Assembly: GCA_031285695.1 (NCBI GenBank)
Contig: JAITVR010000057.1
Span: 1-6,874, forward strand
Direction: 5' to 3'
Length of the DNA: 6,874 bases
DNA from: Prevotellaceae bacterium
GTDB lineage: Bacteria > Bacteroidota > Bacteroidia > Bacteroidales > UBA932
Positions 6,835 to 6,874 of this stretch are shown here, in pieces. The translations under genes were made by a program, and so were the position numbers. The notes under the pieces are model-generated. The model was given only the letters and a program-made list of their open reading frames with translations, was not told the DNA's origin and ran no database searches. The first letter of the stretch is position 1. Each line of letters starts with the position of its first letter.

Positions 6835-6868
6835 TTGGTGGCTATGCGCAAAATAAGCCGTAACTTTG
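6835..6868 (+). promoter_or_regulatory. Possible promoter for a gene beyond the right edge
   Basis: TTG at 6835-6837 and TAACTTTG at 6861-6868 are separated by 23 bases, the upper limit of the Bacteroidota consensus TTG-N17-23-TAnnTTTG. If real, transcription starts near or beyond the window end, and the small open frame that overlaps it is not coding. It competes with the partial gene listed at 6838-6874. Confidence 0.35.
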
Positions 6869-6874
6869 ATGTTC
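6838..6874 (+). CDS. Possible start of a gene downstream of PorP/SprF, cut by the window edge
   Basis: A GTG at 6838 and an in-frame ATG at 6844 open a frame that reaches the edge; from the ATG it reads MRKISRNFDV. AGAGG at 6826-6830 lies seven bases before the GTG. The 31-base gap from the PorP/SprF stop would suit an operon. Ten residues are not recognisable, there is no visible signal peptide, and the same bases can be read as a promoter. Confidence is low. Confidence 0.25.
   Translation, partial: MAMRKISRNFDV

Noticed and set aside
1..6874. tRNA, rRNA, riboswitch, insertion sequence or phage genes
   Set aside because: I saw none by eye. Coding genes fill nearly all of the window and no gap exceeds 200 bases.

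Overview
The window comes from a member of the Bacteroidota. The evidence is a type IX secretion system (T9SS) gene pair, porU and porV, plus a PorP/SprF-family protein, all restricted to that phylum. There are also several copies of the Bacteroidota promoter element TAnnTTTG at gene boundaries, and start codons that lack Shine-Dalgarno sequences. Base composition is roughly balanced. The genus cannot be told from the sequence alone. ispF indicates the MEP route to isoprenoids.

Layout. Positions 1-143 hold the left edge: a probable minus-strand gene start (1-51), a TACCTTTG promoter element facing left (111-118), and the downstream flank of ispF. Positions 144-5583 hold a tight minus-strand operon in the transcription order porU, porV, ispF. 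The porU-porV gap is 35 nt and the porV-ispF gap is 5 nt. An internal TTG-N20-TAACTTTG promoter overlaps the porU stop codon and could give porV-ispF its own transcript. Positions 5584-5774 form the divergent control region. It contains a REPIN-like element with 26-bp perfect inverted arms at 5580-5605 and 5640-5665. A plus-strand PorP/SprF gene follows at 5775-6806, directly behind a TACCTTTG element. The last 68 bases contain either the start of another plus-strand gene or another promoter.

How the genes work together. PorU and PorV belong to the T9SS attachment complex at the outer membrane. In Porphyromonas gingivalis, PorV receives cargo from the translocon, and PorU, a gingipain-like sortase, removes the C-terminal signal and joins the cargo to A-LPS. 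PorP/SprF proteins are outer-membrane barrels linked to T9SS machinery or to surface adhesins. IspF makes the cyclic intermediate of the MEP pathway; its link to secretion here is positional only.

No undescribed multi-gene system is visible: the four full genes belong to known families. The least ordinary feature is the REPIN-like element, which supplies the likely start codon of porU and places it in the base of a long stem. It also creates a spurious in-frame N-terminal extension of 44 residues if the upstream ATG is used.
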